NCBI GenBank assembly: GCA_017962315.1
Contig: JAGCVN010000083.1
Location: forward strand, 1-40,230
Source: Kiritimatiellia bacterium
GTDB taxonomy: Bacteria > Verrucomicrobiota > Kiritimatiellia > RFP12 > UBA1067
Direction of reading: 5' to 3'
Length of the DNA: 40,230 bases
Shown here: positions 31,233 to 39,331 of the stretch, one piece after another
Layout: every line of letters starts with the position of its first letter
How positions within the stretch are numbered: the first letter of the stretch is position 1
Made by a program: the position numbers and the translations under genes
The notes under the pieces: generated by a model
What the model saw: the letters and a program-made list of their open reading frames with translations, nothing else
Told to the model about the DNA's origin: nothing
Database searches by the model: none

Positions 31233-31262
31233 AGTATACCCCCTTCCTCCCCCGGAACGCAA
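31233..31262 (-). promoter_or_regulatory. Promoter of the serine hydrolase-cimA operon, very close to the start codon
   Basis: TTGCGT (31262-31257) and TATACT (31238-31233) are 18 nt apart. A start about 7 nt after the -10 would leave only about 3 nt of leader before ATG 31223. Confidence 0.6.
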
Positions 31263-31541
31263 GAAGATTGAGAAGAATGAAGGAGATGCCCTCCGTAGCC
31301 TTGCCAAAGGAAGGTGAAGAGCGTCCCTTTCCGAATAACTTCCGCTTCTTCAAAGTTTCTCTGGAAGAGGGCTGTGTTCATTTTTTGAACGCAGCCACCC
31401 GCTCGCGCTTCGATGCGAGTGATTCGATCCGGATAACTTGCTATACTGTCCCCGGTAAGCTTTGGGGTGAAGTTATAGACGAGAGCGGACCGACCGCGCC
31501 GCGCACGGGAGCATTCATGGGGATAAATGGCATTTTTTATA
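31263..31541. other. Gene-free stretch with no recognised coding sequence
   Basis: Short ORFs exist on both strands but none has a convincing Shine-Dalgarno together with family resemblance. The segment 31469-31529 resembles a degenerate version of the terminal motif of the adjacent repeat (AAGTTATAG, a GC-rich block, CACGGGA, CATGGGGATAA). A TATACT at 31442-31447 lacks a matching -35 box. Confidence 0.4.
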
Positions 31542-31743
31542 GGCAAACCCGCCGCCCGCGCTCCACACGGGAATGTAGATGAAGGTAAGTTTCTGAAAAC
31601 AACATGGACAACTTAAAAACAACATTTGCTTCTTCCGCGCATAACCATTCGCGGTTCTGAAAACGCCGCGCTGTTGCGCGGCGAGGGAAGGATGTTGTCT
31701 TTACAAGTTATTTCGGTTGTCACCAATCGAACTTTTAGGCAAG
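31542..31743 (+). repeat. Structured dispersed repeat, copy A
   Basis: Aligned without gaps to 39130-39331 (constant offset 7588), with about 24 differences over the 195 columns 31548-31742. Potential helices: a 5' hairpin (CCCG 31555-31558 with CGGG); an outer helix ACAACTT 31608-31614 with AAGTTAT 31705-31711 (one mismatch); an inner helix ACAACAT 31619-31625 with ATGTTGT 31692-31698; then two internal hairpins, CCGCG 31635-31639 with CGCGG 31650-31654 and an 8-bp stem CGCCGCGC 31664-31671 with GCGCGGCG 31676-31683 around a TGTT loop. Either strand could be functional. Copy A has more broken pairs than copy B, so it may be the older, decayed copy. Confidence 0.85.
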
Positions 31744-31786
31744 GCGCAGAGGACAGGGGAACTGGAAAAGTCCGATCCCCGGTTAC

Positions 31787-31815
31787 AAAAAAGCCCCCGG
31801 AGAGAACACCGGAGG
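31787..31815 (-). terminator. Rho-independent terminator of the tRNA-Ser gene
   Basis: On the minus strand CCTCCGG (31815-31809) pairs with CCGGGGG (one G-U) around a short loop, followed by C and six T (31792-31787). It lies just downstream of the tRNA 3' end. Confidence 0.75.
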
Positions 31816-31823
31816 ACAAAAAT

Positions 31824-31917
<94 letters not shown>

Positions 31918-31948
31918 AACACGTCCTGCATCAGCAGAAACGGAGGTC

Positions 31949-31978
31949 ACTATACCCTAATTCCCATCCATCACGCAA
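31949..31978 (-). promoter_or_regulatory. Promoter of the tRNA-Ser gene
   Basis: TTGCGT (31978-31973) and TATAGT (31954-31949) have an 18-nt spacer and end about 31 nt before the tRNA 5' end. Confidence 0.65.
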
Positions 31979-32094
31979 GCGTTTTTTCAGAATTTTTCCT
32001 TCACAAAAATCTCCCCCCTTGCGTGGAAATTTTTGCTGGAATCCGTTCGCCACACTCATCATGCCGTTGGACTGCCCGTATCTCCGGCTGATTT

Positions 32095-32151
32095 AGCCAC
32101 AAAAATTACAAAGAACACAAAGGCTTTTCGACCTCTGTGTTCTTTGTGGCC
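32095..32151. repeat. Long inverted repeat between the tRNA and the giant repeat-protein gene
   Basis: CAAAGAACACA (32109-32119) pairs with TGTGTTCTTTG (32136-32146) around a 16-nt loop, and GCCA (32096-32099) with TGGC (32147-32150) extends the stem across a bulge. It lies 12 nt beyond the stop of the leftward repeat-protein gene. Very similar CACAAAGAACACAAAG-type repeats occur in intergenic DNA of many bacteria. It may act as a terminator or transcript 3' end, or be a REP-like repeat. Confidence 0.7.
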
Positions 32152-32163
32152 AAACACATACTC

Positions 32164-34575
32164 TTACTTTACGAAGATCGTGAAGCCCATCTTCTTGTCC
32201 ATGTACACGGTGCTAACACCGTCCTCCGTTATGACGCGGAACTTGCGGTTGTTCGCCCCCACGGCGGAGAACCTCTGCTTGATGTCCGCCGGAAGTGACG
32301 GCGCGGAAAGGACGGGCACCATGCCCGCCGCCTTCAGCTCTTCGTCCGAAATCGCCGAACCGTCAACATTCACCGTTCCCGTCGTCGCGAACGCGCCCGT
32401 CACGGCCTGTGCGCTGTTCACGCCGGTCAGCTTGACCGTCGAGCCTTCCGCGAGTGTCAGGTTGGGAATCGCGTTGCCCGGCGTGAGCGTGCCGCCGACG
32501 GTGAGCGTCCCCGTACCGGCGATTCCGCCGTTGTTCACGAAGTCGTACACCGAAAGATTGTTGTTCAGCGTCAGGATGCCGTCGGAGAGGACCGCCAGCG
32601 TGCCCGTCCCCGAATAGGCGCCGGAGATCGTCGTCGTCTTCCTGTCACCCGTCCAGTAGGTCGTCACCTCGATGCGTCCGTCGTTCACGATGCTCGCCGC
32701 GTTCAGCGCCGCGCCGATGCGCAGCGTGCCGTCCGCACCCACGGCGACGGTGGACGCCGCGCCGTTGTACGCGCCCTTGCGGATATCGACCACGCCTTCC
32801 GAGACGCTGAGCGTTCCGTTGCCGGTTACGTTGAGTCCGTTCGACCACATCCACAGCGTCCCCTCGCCCGCCTTCGTGAGCGTGTGGCCGCCGAGTTCAA
32901 GCGAGCAGTTGTACGCGGCATTCTGCCAGATGCTTTCCGAAACGATGCCGACATCCCCGCCCGCCGTGCCGAGCGTGACGTCGCCGTCCAGCGCGTAGCC
33001 GCGCGCGTGGCCCGTCGTCCAGTTCCATGCGGCCCCGTTGAGGATCCCGATGGACAACGCGGAGCCGAAGTTCACGATCGGCCCGGGCGTCGCGTTGCCG
33101 CCCGTTGCAACGCCGGTGCCGGCGAGCACGAAGCGGTAGCCAAGTCCGTTCTGCCCGTTGACGTCCACCATGCCGCCCGCCTCGACGGTCACGCTTCTCG
33201 GGCTGCCCGTGTTGATCGCGCCGAACGGCCCCGTCGCCGCACCCTGCGCCACGGACGCGCCCGCCACGGCGACCGCGCCGGACCTCACGACCAGCCCGCC
33301 CGTGAAGTCGTTCGCGCCCGTGAACGTCACATGCCCCGAACACACTTCCACCGCACCCGAACCGGAGAGCAGCCCCGAAACCGTGCCGTTTCCAGAGTAT
33401 GCGATCGTCGCGCCGTCGCCCGCCGTCGCCGGCACCGCGCCAAGCGAAGTCGGCACGTTGACATACGCGCCCGCGCCCGCCTCGATTGCGCCGATGTCCG
33501 CGTTCACGCCCGATGCGACCACAAGCGCGTTCGTCGTCACGTCAACGCCCGCCGCGTTCACGAACATGATCTTGCCGACGGACGTGTTCTCGTCAACGGT
33601 GAGCGTCGCGCCGGTTGCCGTCACCTTCACGCGGATCGTCGCCGCGTCGTCGTCGAACGTCTCACCGCCCGTGTAGTAGCTCCAGCTGCGGTCCGCGTCG
33701 AGCGTCCACTCGTTCGCATCCGGCTCCACCGCCGCCTGCACGTCATAGACGCCGTAGCCGTCGTTGATCGGGCTGACGGCGACATTCTCGCCGTTGCTGC
33801 CGTTGTAGCCGCTGATGTTCCCCTCGCCGTCATAGCTCACAAACTGGTAGCCGAGGCTTGTATTTGTCCAGCACATTCTGATCGCCGTGCCATAAACGCC
33901 GTCCGCGCCATTCTCGAACCGCACGACCACAACCTTGACGGTCGAGCCGTCGAGGTACTGGAATTCCACGACGATGGACGTGACGTCGCCGCTGCCGTCC
34001 TTGACGACGTGCTTGTTGTAGCCTTCAACACGGTTGACGATAACCGGAAGCCACGCGCCGGCGGCACGCGCGGTGAAAGTGGCGTTCTCGATGTCGTTCA
34101 GCGTCGCGCCCTTGAACAGCAGCGTCGGCGACCTCTGCACGAAGCCAGGAAAAACCTGAAATCCCCAGAGGTGGTAGATGTCGTTGTTCTGTCCGCCGTT
34201 GATGTTATCGTATGAAGAGCTGTCAGTCGGCCCGACCGTGAAGAATTTGTCGTTGTAAGATTTGGTGTTCGCGTTGCCGCTCGTCGTCCAGGTATTGCGG
34301 ACTTTCTGAATCGTGACCGCGTCGTTGGCATTGTACGCGAACTGGATATAGGCCGATTTTTTCCAGCTTCCATCCTCGGCGGTGAACTGCACGGCGAGCT
34401 TTTGCGCATCGCCCGACGACGGATAGAGCGTCGGGTGCTTTCCGAGAAGGTACCGCCCCGAAATCGATCCGCTCTGCATGTAGGACAGGAAAACGCAGCC
34501 GGAAAGGTCTTCAAGCGTCAGGCCGGAAAATCCGGCGACTTCAGACGTCGGGAACTGCGTGCTGCTCGTCGGTGC
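32164..34575 (-). pseudogene. Downstream part (modules 4-5 and beta-strand repeats) of the interrupted giant secreted protein
   Basis: This frame continues directly, in phase, from the amber codon at 34578-34576 for 803 codons. The first 32 codons have no start, and the first ATG (34479) has no Shine-Dalgarno and falls inside module 4, so independent translation would give a protein without a signal peptide. Contents: module 4 (FSGLTLEDLSGCVFLSYM), module 5 (KGATLNDIENATFTARAAGA ... FENGADGVYGTAIRM ... GYGVYDV), then a passenger of autotransporter-associated beta-strand repeats (GTGTLAVLSDGILTLNNN, GTLTVGGTLTPGNAIPNLTL). It ends at 32164 without a recognisable barrel or sorting signal. It is either a recently broken gene, a sequencing error, or a read-through product. 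Confidence 0.8.
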
Positions 34576-36030
34576 CTACATGTCCATCACGCCGAACGTG
34601 CGCGTCGGCCCCTGCCGGTATATCTTCGCCGTGTCCGCAATCGCCTTCAGCCCGCACACGCCGTAGCCGCCCGCCGTCCGCGACGTGGCGACGCTGCTAC
34701 CGCTCCCGTAGTAGTTTCCGTTCGCGTCTGAATAGACATATCCGAACGTCTGGTTGAAACGCGCCGCGATCGCCTGAGCATACACGCCGTCCGCGCCGTT
34801 CGTGAACTTCACGACCACCGTCTTGCCTTGCTGGTTGATCTCGAACTCCGTCACGATCTCGGTGATGTCGCCGTTCGCGTCAACCGTCTCGCGCGTGTTG
34901 AGGCCGGCAACAAGCGTCTCCCCGGTCAGGTTCCTGATTTCACCGGAGTTCACGTAGGCGCCGCCGAAGAGCGCGGTGAACTTCGCCCCCGCGAGCTCGT
35001 TCAGCGTCAGGACGCCCCCCTTCTTCTTCCAGACGAGCATCGGCGTCGTCTGCACGTAGGTGTAGTTCGGTATGCCGTAGAATTCCCATACGGAATAGCT
35101 GCCGTCGCCTGTGGCGGCCCATCCAGAGGCGTTGCCGGCGACGGAGATGTTGCCGCTACTGTCAATTGCGAAGTTCTGTGCGCCAGAAGTGCCGTTGTAC
35201 GCCGCATGAGTCTGCCTTGCATATACGCCGTCCGCCTGCTCGGTGAGTTCGATGATCGCCGTCTTCTGTGATTCGGCGGACGCCGTGAACTGCATGACGA
35301 TTTTCTGGACATTGTCGCTGGAGGGCCAAGGGGTGACGAAAGTGGCAATGTTGTTTTCAACGGGGTTGTCGAGCCCGTTGCCCACACGATACCCGGCGAT
35401 GAACATGTAATTCGTGAGGTTGACGAGCTTCGCGCCGGGGAAGGCGAGCCGAGCTTCCGGCACGGGATTCATGCCGTGGATGCGAAGCCCCCACGCCTGA
35501 TAGCCGCCGGTGGTGCCGCTGCCATCAGGTTTTTCACCATCCGTGCGGAACGAGAGGTCCCCGCCGCCGTTCATCTGGCTGAACCTGTAGCGGATGCACA
35601 TGCCGCTCTTGTAGCACCAGCCGAATTTCTGCACGTAAACGCCGCCCTCGCCGTTGGTGAGAACGAGAATCACCGCCTTCGTGTAGTTGCCGTCCTTCAC
35701 GCCGAACTGAAGCGACAGTTTGTCGACACTGCCGTCTGTTTTATGGCGGAGCGGATAGATGCCCCACGCGGTCGCGCGCGCATCGACGCCGCCGCCGTAG
35801 AGCTCCGTGATGAACTGGTGTCCGTGGATGTCGTCGAGCGTCACGCCGGGGAACGCGAGCTGCGGCGTCGCGCCGATCTCCGTGCTGGACGGGATGCCGT
35901 CCATCGCGATGCTCGGAACCTCGGTGAACCCGTACTGCGAGTACGTCTTCGTCACGGCACCGGCCGTGAAAGCGAACACGAACGTCGTTAGCACCACAAT
36001 GCACAAAAGCAGATTAACCATTCTCTTCAT
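34576..36030 (-). CDS. N-terminal part of a giant secreted repeat protein, ended by an in-frame TAG
   Basis: ATG 36030 (AAAGGAG, 8-nt spacing) gives 484 residues with a signal peptide (MKRMVNLLLCIVVLTTFVFA) and three modules of about 130-145 residues. Each module begins with a FPGxxLxxL-like motif (PQLAFPGVTLDDIHG, ARLAFPGAKLVNLTN, GVLTLNELAGAKF) and contains a sheet with KxVxxxxTNGxxGVYxQ (for example VVVKFTNGADGVYAQAI). The frame stops at TAG 34578-34576 in the linker between modules 3 and 4, then continues with the same module type in the same frame. The intact product would be about 1288 residues. It is probably a surface or extracellular protein; the function is unknown. Confidence 0.85.
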   Translation of the reverse strand: MKRMVNLLLCIVVLTTFVFAFTAGAVTKTYSQYGFTEVPSIAMDGIPSSTEIGATPQLAFPGVTLDDIHGHQFITELYGGGVDARATAWGIYPLRHKTDGSVDKLSLQFGVKDGNYTKAVILVLTNGEGGVYVQKFGWCYKSGMCIRYRFSQMNGGGDLSFRTDGEKPDGSGTTGGYQAWGLRIHGMNPVPEARLAFPGAKLVNLTNYMFIAGYRVGNGLDNPVENNIATFVTPWPSSDNVQKIVMQFTASAESQKTAIIELTEQADGVYARQTHAAYNGTSGAQNFAIDSSGNISVAGNASGWAATGDGSYSVWEFYGIPNYTYVQTTPMLVWKKKGGVLTLNELAGAKFTALFGGAYVNSGEIRNLTGETLVAGLNTRETVDANGDITEIVTEFEINQQGKTVVVKFTNGADGVYAQAIAARFNQTFGYVYSDANGNYYGSGSSVATSRTAGGYGVCGLKAIADTAKIYRQGPTRTFGVMDM

Positions 36031-36093
36031 TATCGTTACTCCTTTGGAAAACCACATCTCTCCAAGACACTTCCTCAGAAAAGAATGGTAGAA

Positions 36094-36123
36094 ATTTTAC
36101 CTCATTCCTCTTGAGGCAGTCAA
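36094..36123 (-). promoter_or_regulatory. Promoter of the giant repeat-protein gene
   Basis: TTGACT (36123-36118) and TAAAAT (36099-36094) have an 18-nt spacer, 63 nt before ATG 36030. Both boxes are 5/6 matches to consensus. Confidence 0.65.
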
Positions 36124-36196
36124 ACGTATTTTTGATTTTTTGTACTGTGCCGGCGCACCTGCATTGTTCACAGGGGAGGGGCGCGTCTAGGGACGT

Positions 36197-36688
36197 TTAG
36201 AACCACCGGACGGGACGGAGGTTGGCCGGAAGGTAGAGCGGATGCGACGGGAAACCGTCTTTGGTCAAGCGCAGATAATGGAGCGGACGGTCGGCAAGCA
36301 GTCGGAGGATCGCCTCCTGACGACCGTTCAAGGCGGCGTGCGTGCCCCATGCACAGACGACGAGGTCGGTGCGCGCGGTTTCGTCCAGCAGGTAACGGTC
36401 GTTCTCCGGTCCCACGGGATCGGAGGCCGCCGCCATTTCACGCGGATCGGTCGCACGGAACGCAAAAGCGTTCAGCATCATAAACCCGTTATATCCCCAG
36501 TCGCGGGAGTATCCGCGGATCCGGCGCAGGGTGGGATCCAGCTGGTTCTCGTCGGCGGTGGAGGGATTCAGCGCAATCCAGCAGACCACCCTGTCCGGCT
36601 CGTTGAAAAACTTCCATGAGTGCAACAGGGTGTAACGGTAAACGCGATCGGGAGAGAAGACGCAAAGGTTTCCTGATTCATCCGCCAT
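36197..36688 (-). CDS. DUF1643-family protein
   Basis: ATG 36688 (AAGG about 9 nt upstream) gives 163 residues; a TTG 21 nt earlier is a weaker alternative. The pattern VCWIALNPSTADENQLDPTL followed by RRIRGYSRDWGYNGFMMLNAF and LVVCAWGTHA is the DUF1643 signature. The biochemical role of the family is not known; members often sit near mobile or defence genes, which is not the case here. It follows the GLQ-repeat gene by 11 nt and is probably co-transcribed with it. It is cytoplasmic, with no signal peptide. Confidence 0.88.
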   Translation of the reverse strand: MADESGNLCVFSPDRVYRYTLLHSWKFFNEPDRVVCWIALNPSTADENQLDPTLRRIRGYSRDWGYNGFMMLNAFAFRATDPREMAAASDPVGPENDRYLLDETARTDLVVCAWGTHAALNGRQEAILRLLADRPLHYLRLTKDGFPSHPLYLPANLRPVRWF

Positions 36689-36699
36689 AACGACAGGCC

Positions 36700-37284
36700 T
36701 TAGAAACAACCGTTAACGATCACACAGAACGGAATGTCCGTATCCGGGAGGAGATTCACAAAACCGATCTGGAGACCGCCCTTGAACTGGTCGACCTGGT
36801 TGAAAATGCCGATCTGGAGACCGCCGGACGCCATCGTGTCTGCATAGTTGACGAGCCCCGCCTGAACGGCCCCTTTCCCCTTTCCGCCCATCACATCGGC
36901 ATCGTTCACGTATCCGAACTGCAGACCGGCTGCGAGCGACTTGACCGTGTTGACGGCCCCCATTTGGGTTCCGTGCAATTCACCCGAAATCTTGCACGCG
37001 CAAGCCGACTGGAAACCATAGCAGTCGCCGTCGGTACAGGCCATCACGACATTGAACTCGGCCCCGCACAGATTACCTTTCACGCGGGTGTGGCCGATGC
37101 CCAACTCCAGACCGGAGAAATTACCCACCTCTGAATTAAAAAGCGTCGCCCCGAATCCCCGGATGTCAGGTGTCGGTTGCGGATGCTGCGCGGTCTTGGC
37201 GACAGCCCACAACGCGCCGTCGGTTTCCGCCAAAAGGCTCCCCGCGAGAGTGGCGGCCAGTATGGACAGAACCAGTTTCTTCAT
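36700..37284 (-). CDS. Small secreted protein with GLQxGxxN repeats (LA_2272-like surface repeat)
   Basis: ATG 37284 (AAGGAG 6 nt upstream; ATG 37287 also possible) gives 194 residues with a signal peptide (MKKLVLSILAATLAGSLLAE). The mature protein contains about seven degenerate repeats built on GLQxGxxN or AVQAGLVN (GLELGIGHTRV, HGTQMGAVNTV, GLQFGYVNDAD, AVQAGLVNYAD, GLQIGIFNQVD, GLQIGFVNLLPD), a pattern seen in LA_2272-type surface repeat proteins. Five Cys residues occur in the middle and one near the end. It probably forms a small beta-rich surface or outer-membrane protein; the function is unknown. Upstream in-frame codons back to 37689 lack a signal and overlap yfcE, so they are rejected. 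Confidence 0.75.
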   Translation of the reverse strand: MKKLVLSILAATLAGSLLAETDGALWAVAKTAQHPQPTPDIRGFGATLFNSEVGNFSGLELGIGHTRVKGNLCGAEFNVVMACTDGDCYGFQSACACKISGELHGTQMGAVNTVKSLAAGLQFGYVNDADVMGGKGKGAVQAGLVNYADTMASGGLQIGIFNQVDQFKGGLQIGFVNLLPDTDIPFCVIVNGCF

Positions 37285-37358
37285 CATTGTCTCCTTCTCT
37301 TCATCTTGGGGCGTCACCCCCACGAACCAGGAGGCGCCTTCAAACGAAAACGGTTGAA

Positions 37359-37387
37359 ATTCTACATATTTCCGCCGTCGCTGGCAA
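37359..37387 (-). promoter_or_regulatory. Promoter of the GLQ-repeat/DUF1643 transcript, inside the 3' end of the yfcE-like gene
   Basis: TTGCCA (37387-37382) and TAGAAT (37364-37359) are 17 nt apart; both are 5/6 matches. The -10 overlaps the yfcE stop codon. Confidence 0.65.
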
Positions 37388-37904
37388 TATGAAAAGAATG
37401 GTGGAAAAAGCGGGAACCGTCCCAGTAACCGAAGGTACACCCCTGTCCCCCCCTGGGAAGTCCGACGGATCCGGGATTGAAAATCGTCACGCCGTATTCC
37501 AGCCGTTTGGTTTCCGCGATATGCGTGTGCCCGTGTACGAGGATCGTGCCTGTACCGATCGGAGGAAGGCGGTGTTCGTTCCAGAGGTGGCCGTGGGTCA
37601 GGAAGAAGCGTTCTCCGTCCGCATCCAGTTCGGCGTAGTCCGCCATCATCGGGAAATCGAGCATCACTTGATCGACCTCGGAATCGCAATTCCCGCGCAC
37701 GGCAAGAATCTTTTCTTTACGTGCGTTCAAGATTTTCACCACGGCTGCCGTGTCGTACAAACGGGGAACGCCGTTACGCGGTCCGTGATAGAGGAGGTCC
37801 CCGAGCAGGACGAGACGGTCGTATCCGAGCGCATCGCCCCGCGCAAGCGCCTCCGTCAACGCGGCGTATACTCCGTGAATATCGCTGATAAACAGTATTT
37901 TCAT
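37362..37904 (-). CDS. YfcE-like phosphodiesterase (calcineurin-type metallophosphoesterase)
   Basis: ATG 37904 (GAAGGA upstream) gives 180 residues. The N-terminal MKILFISDIHG contains Asp8 and His10. The remaining blocks are GDLLYHGPRN, GNCDSE, THGHLW and GHTH, with the NPGSVGLPRGG motif characteristic of the YfcE/MJ0936 subgroup. These are small cytoplasmic phosphodiesterases, active on bis-pNPP in vitro with no established physiological substrate. The longer upstream in-frame extension overlaps the divergent promoter region and is rejected. It is divergent from the lipoprotein gene at 38079. Confidence 0.95.
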   Translation of the reverse strand: MKILFISDIHGVYAALTEALARGDALGYDRLVLLGDLLYHGPRNGVPRLYDTAAVVKILNARKEKILAVRGNCDSEVDQVMLDFPMMADYAELDADGERFFLTHGHLWNEHRLPPIGTGTILVHGHTHIAETKRLEYGVTIFNPGSVGLPRGGQGCTFGYWDGSRFFHHSFHIASDGGNM

Positions 37905-37957
37905 TTGTACTTCCTTCTTTCGGCGTGTCGTTCTTCCGCCCGCGCCGGACATCGGAC

Positions 37958-37986
37958 AGTCTACCATAAACCGGTGCGATTCCCAA
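37958..37986 (-). promoter_or_regulatory. Promoter of the YfcE-like gene
   Basis: TTGGGA (37986-37981) and TAGACT (37963-37958) have a 17-nt spacer, 54 nt before ATG 37904. Confidence 0.55.
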
Positions 37987-38011
37987 GCGTAAAGATTTGG
38001 CGATTCCCCGC

Positions 38012-38041
38012 TTGATTCGCTTTGGATGCCGGTGGTAGACT
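38012..38041 (+). promoter_or_regulatory. Promoter of the lipoprotein gene, divergent from the YfcE-like gene
   Basis: TTGATT (38012-38017) and TAGACT (38036-38041) are 18 nt apart. GGCGGGTGT after the -10 nearly matches the segment after the -10 at 13264. Confidence 0.55.
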
Positions 38042-38078
38042 GGCGGGTGTAGCGCATGATTCAAAGGAGTAGATGAGT

Positions 38079-39128
38079 ATGAGAAAACCAGTTTGGAAGA
38101 CCATAATGGGATCGATTCTTGCCGGATGCACCGTGTTAACGGCGTGTTCCCAGGCCACGAGCGAGGGACGGCGCCTGTTCGTCCTCTGGGATCCGGGATT
38201 GCAGATGCCCGCCATCTGTTACTGTCTGGATCCCGACTGGGAAGGGAAAGGGCAGATCGGATGGAACGCACGGAGCGACAACAAGTTCCTCGCGAGCACC
38301 ATCCTCTCTTCCCCGAAGCGCCATCTGTTTGTCCAAACGACCGGACCGATGTTCGTGATCAACGAAGTCCTCACCCCGCAGCGTTGGGCGGAATTGCAGG
38401 ACCCCAATATCCTGGCGCAAAACTTCGCGACGGACTTCAATCGGATGATTATTGAACCTGGGCTTTCGAATTTTGTCGCGACCGGCGGACGCTTCTCCCA
38501 GGAAGTCCCCCCGTTGACCAGGCTTCTCGCCGCCTCCTACAGACAGGGGTCGGCCCTCGCCAACGTGAGCGCGTTCTCGTTCGAGGGCACGTTCACCTGT
38601 CTCTACGGAGGGGTACAGTGCGAAGCGAAGTATACCGCCTCCTTCGCCGTCTCCATCAGCGCCGTGCCGAATCCACGAATCCCGAAACTCTGCAGCATCG
38701 TCCGTGTCTCGCCGGTCCTCATCATCGCGCCACCCGACAAGTTCTCCGAAGCGCTGCGCGACGGGGGCCGCATGTTTGCGTCTTCTTTCGTCAACCGCCA
38801 CTGGGTCGAGCGCCGAGACGGGCAACTCAACGCCTTGATCCAAGGGACAATCCAAGGTCGGGACGCCGGCTGGAGACTCTGGCAGCAGTCGCAGGCGGAG
38901 ACGTCGGCGACACTCGACCGCATCCGCAAAATACGCAGCCAGCAGATCCGCGAAGTGACCACGGTGAACAACCCGTTTGAACCCGAAACGACGGTTGAAC
39001 GCCCCGCGTTCTTTAAAAACTCGTGGATTAATTCGCGGCAAGATGCCATGCTCCTCAGCGACTCGTCGCTCGAACCGAACACGATCCGCGGCCTTATGGA
39101 ACAAGGCGAGTGGCTGCCGACGAATTAA
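38079..39128 (+). CDS. Predicted lipoprotein of unknown family
   Basis: ATG 38079 is preferred over ATG 38073 because GGAG lies 9 nt upstream of it (only 3 nt from the other). It gives 349 residues with a type II signal peptide carrying two possible lipoboxes, LAGC (Cys17) and LTAC (Cys23); the latter leaves a more normal hydrophobic length. The mature protein starts after SQATSEG. I do not recognise the main domain (about 30-250, mixed alpha/beta, with FSFEGTFTCLYGGVQCEAKY). The C-terminal part (TTVNNPFEPETTVERPAFFKN, then W and LLSDSSLEPN) resembles a short motif found at the ends of several bacterial exported proteins, but I cannot name the family. The gene stops just before structured repeat copy B. 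Confidence 0.75.
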   Translation: MRKPVWKTIMGSILAGCTVLTACSQATSEGRRLFVLWDPGLQMPAICYCLDPDWEGKGQIGWNARSDNKFLASTILSSPKRHLFVQTTGPMFVINEVLTPQRWAELQDPNILAQNFATDFNRMIIEPGLSNFVATGGRFSQEVPPLTRLLAASYRQGSALANVSAFSFEGTFTCLYGGVQCEAKYTASFAVSISAVPNPRIPKLCSIVRVSPVLIIAPPDKFSEALRDGGRMFASSFVNRHWVERRDGQLNALIQGTIQGRDAGWRLWQQSQAETSATLDRIRKIRSQQIREVTTVNNPFEPETTVERPAFFKNSWINSRQDAMLLSDSSLEPNTIRGLMEQGEWLPTN

Positions 39129-39129
39129 T

Positions 39130-39331
39130 GGTTAGCCCGCTGCCCGCGCTGCACGCGGGAATGTACATGAGGGTAAGTTTCTGAAAACAACATGAACAAC
39201 TTAAAAACAACGTTTGCTTTCTCCGCGCACAACCATGCGTGGTTATGAAAACGCCGCGCGGTTGCGCGGCGAAAAAAGGATGTTGTCTCTGCAAGTTGTT
39301 TCGGTTGTCGCCGATCGAACTTACAGGCAAG
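39130..39331 (+). repeat. Structured dispersed repeat, copy B
   Basis: Begins 2 nt after the lipoprotein stop. It aligns to 31542-31743 without gaps at about 88% identity. Potential helices are all better than in copy A: CCCGCG 39143-39148 with CGCGGG 39154-39159; outer ACAACTT 39196-39202 with AAGTTGT 39293-39299 (perfect); inner ACAACGT 39207-39213 with ATGTTGT 39280-39286 (one G-U); CCGCGCA 39223-39229 with TGCGTGG 39236-39242 (one G-U); and the 8-bp stem CGCCGCGC 39252-39259 with GCGCGGCG 39264-39271 around GGTT. A run of A follows that stem. Confidence 0.85.

Noticed and set aside
31268..31582. A ~100-codon + strand ORF (and an antisense one) in the gene-free region before the tRNA
   Set aside because: It starts with TTG, runs into the repeat, and has no family resemblance.
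31604..31660. An 18-codon ORF (ATG to TGA) conserved in both structured repeats
   Set aside because: Of seven differing codons about five change the amino acid, and there is no good Shine-Dalgarno. Conservation is better explained by the helices than by a peptide.
34576..34578. Genome-wide TAG reassignment (pyrrolysine or Gln code)
   Set aside because: menG, the YfcE-like gene and the ABC ATPase gene end at TAG exactly where their families end, so TAG is a normal stop here.
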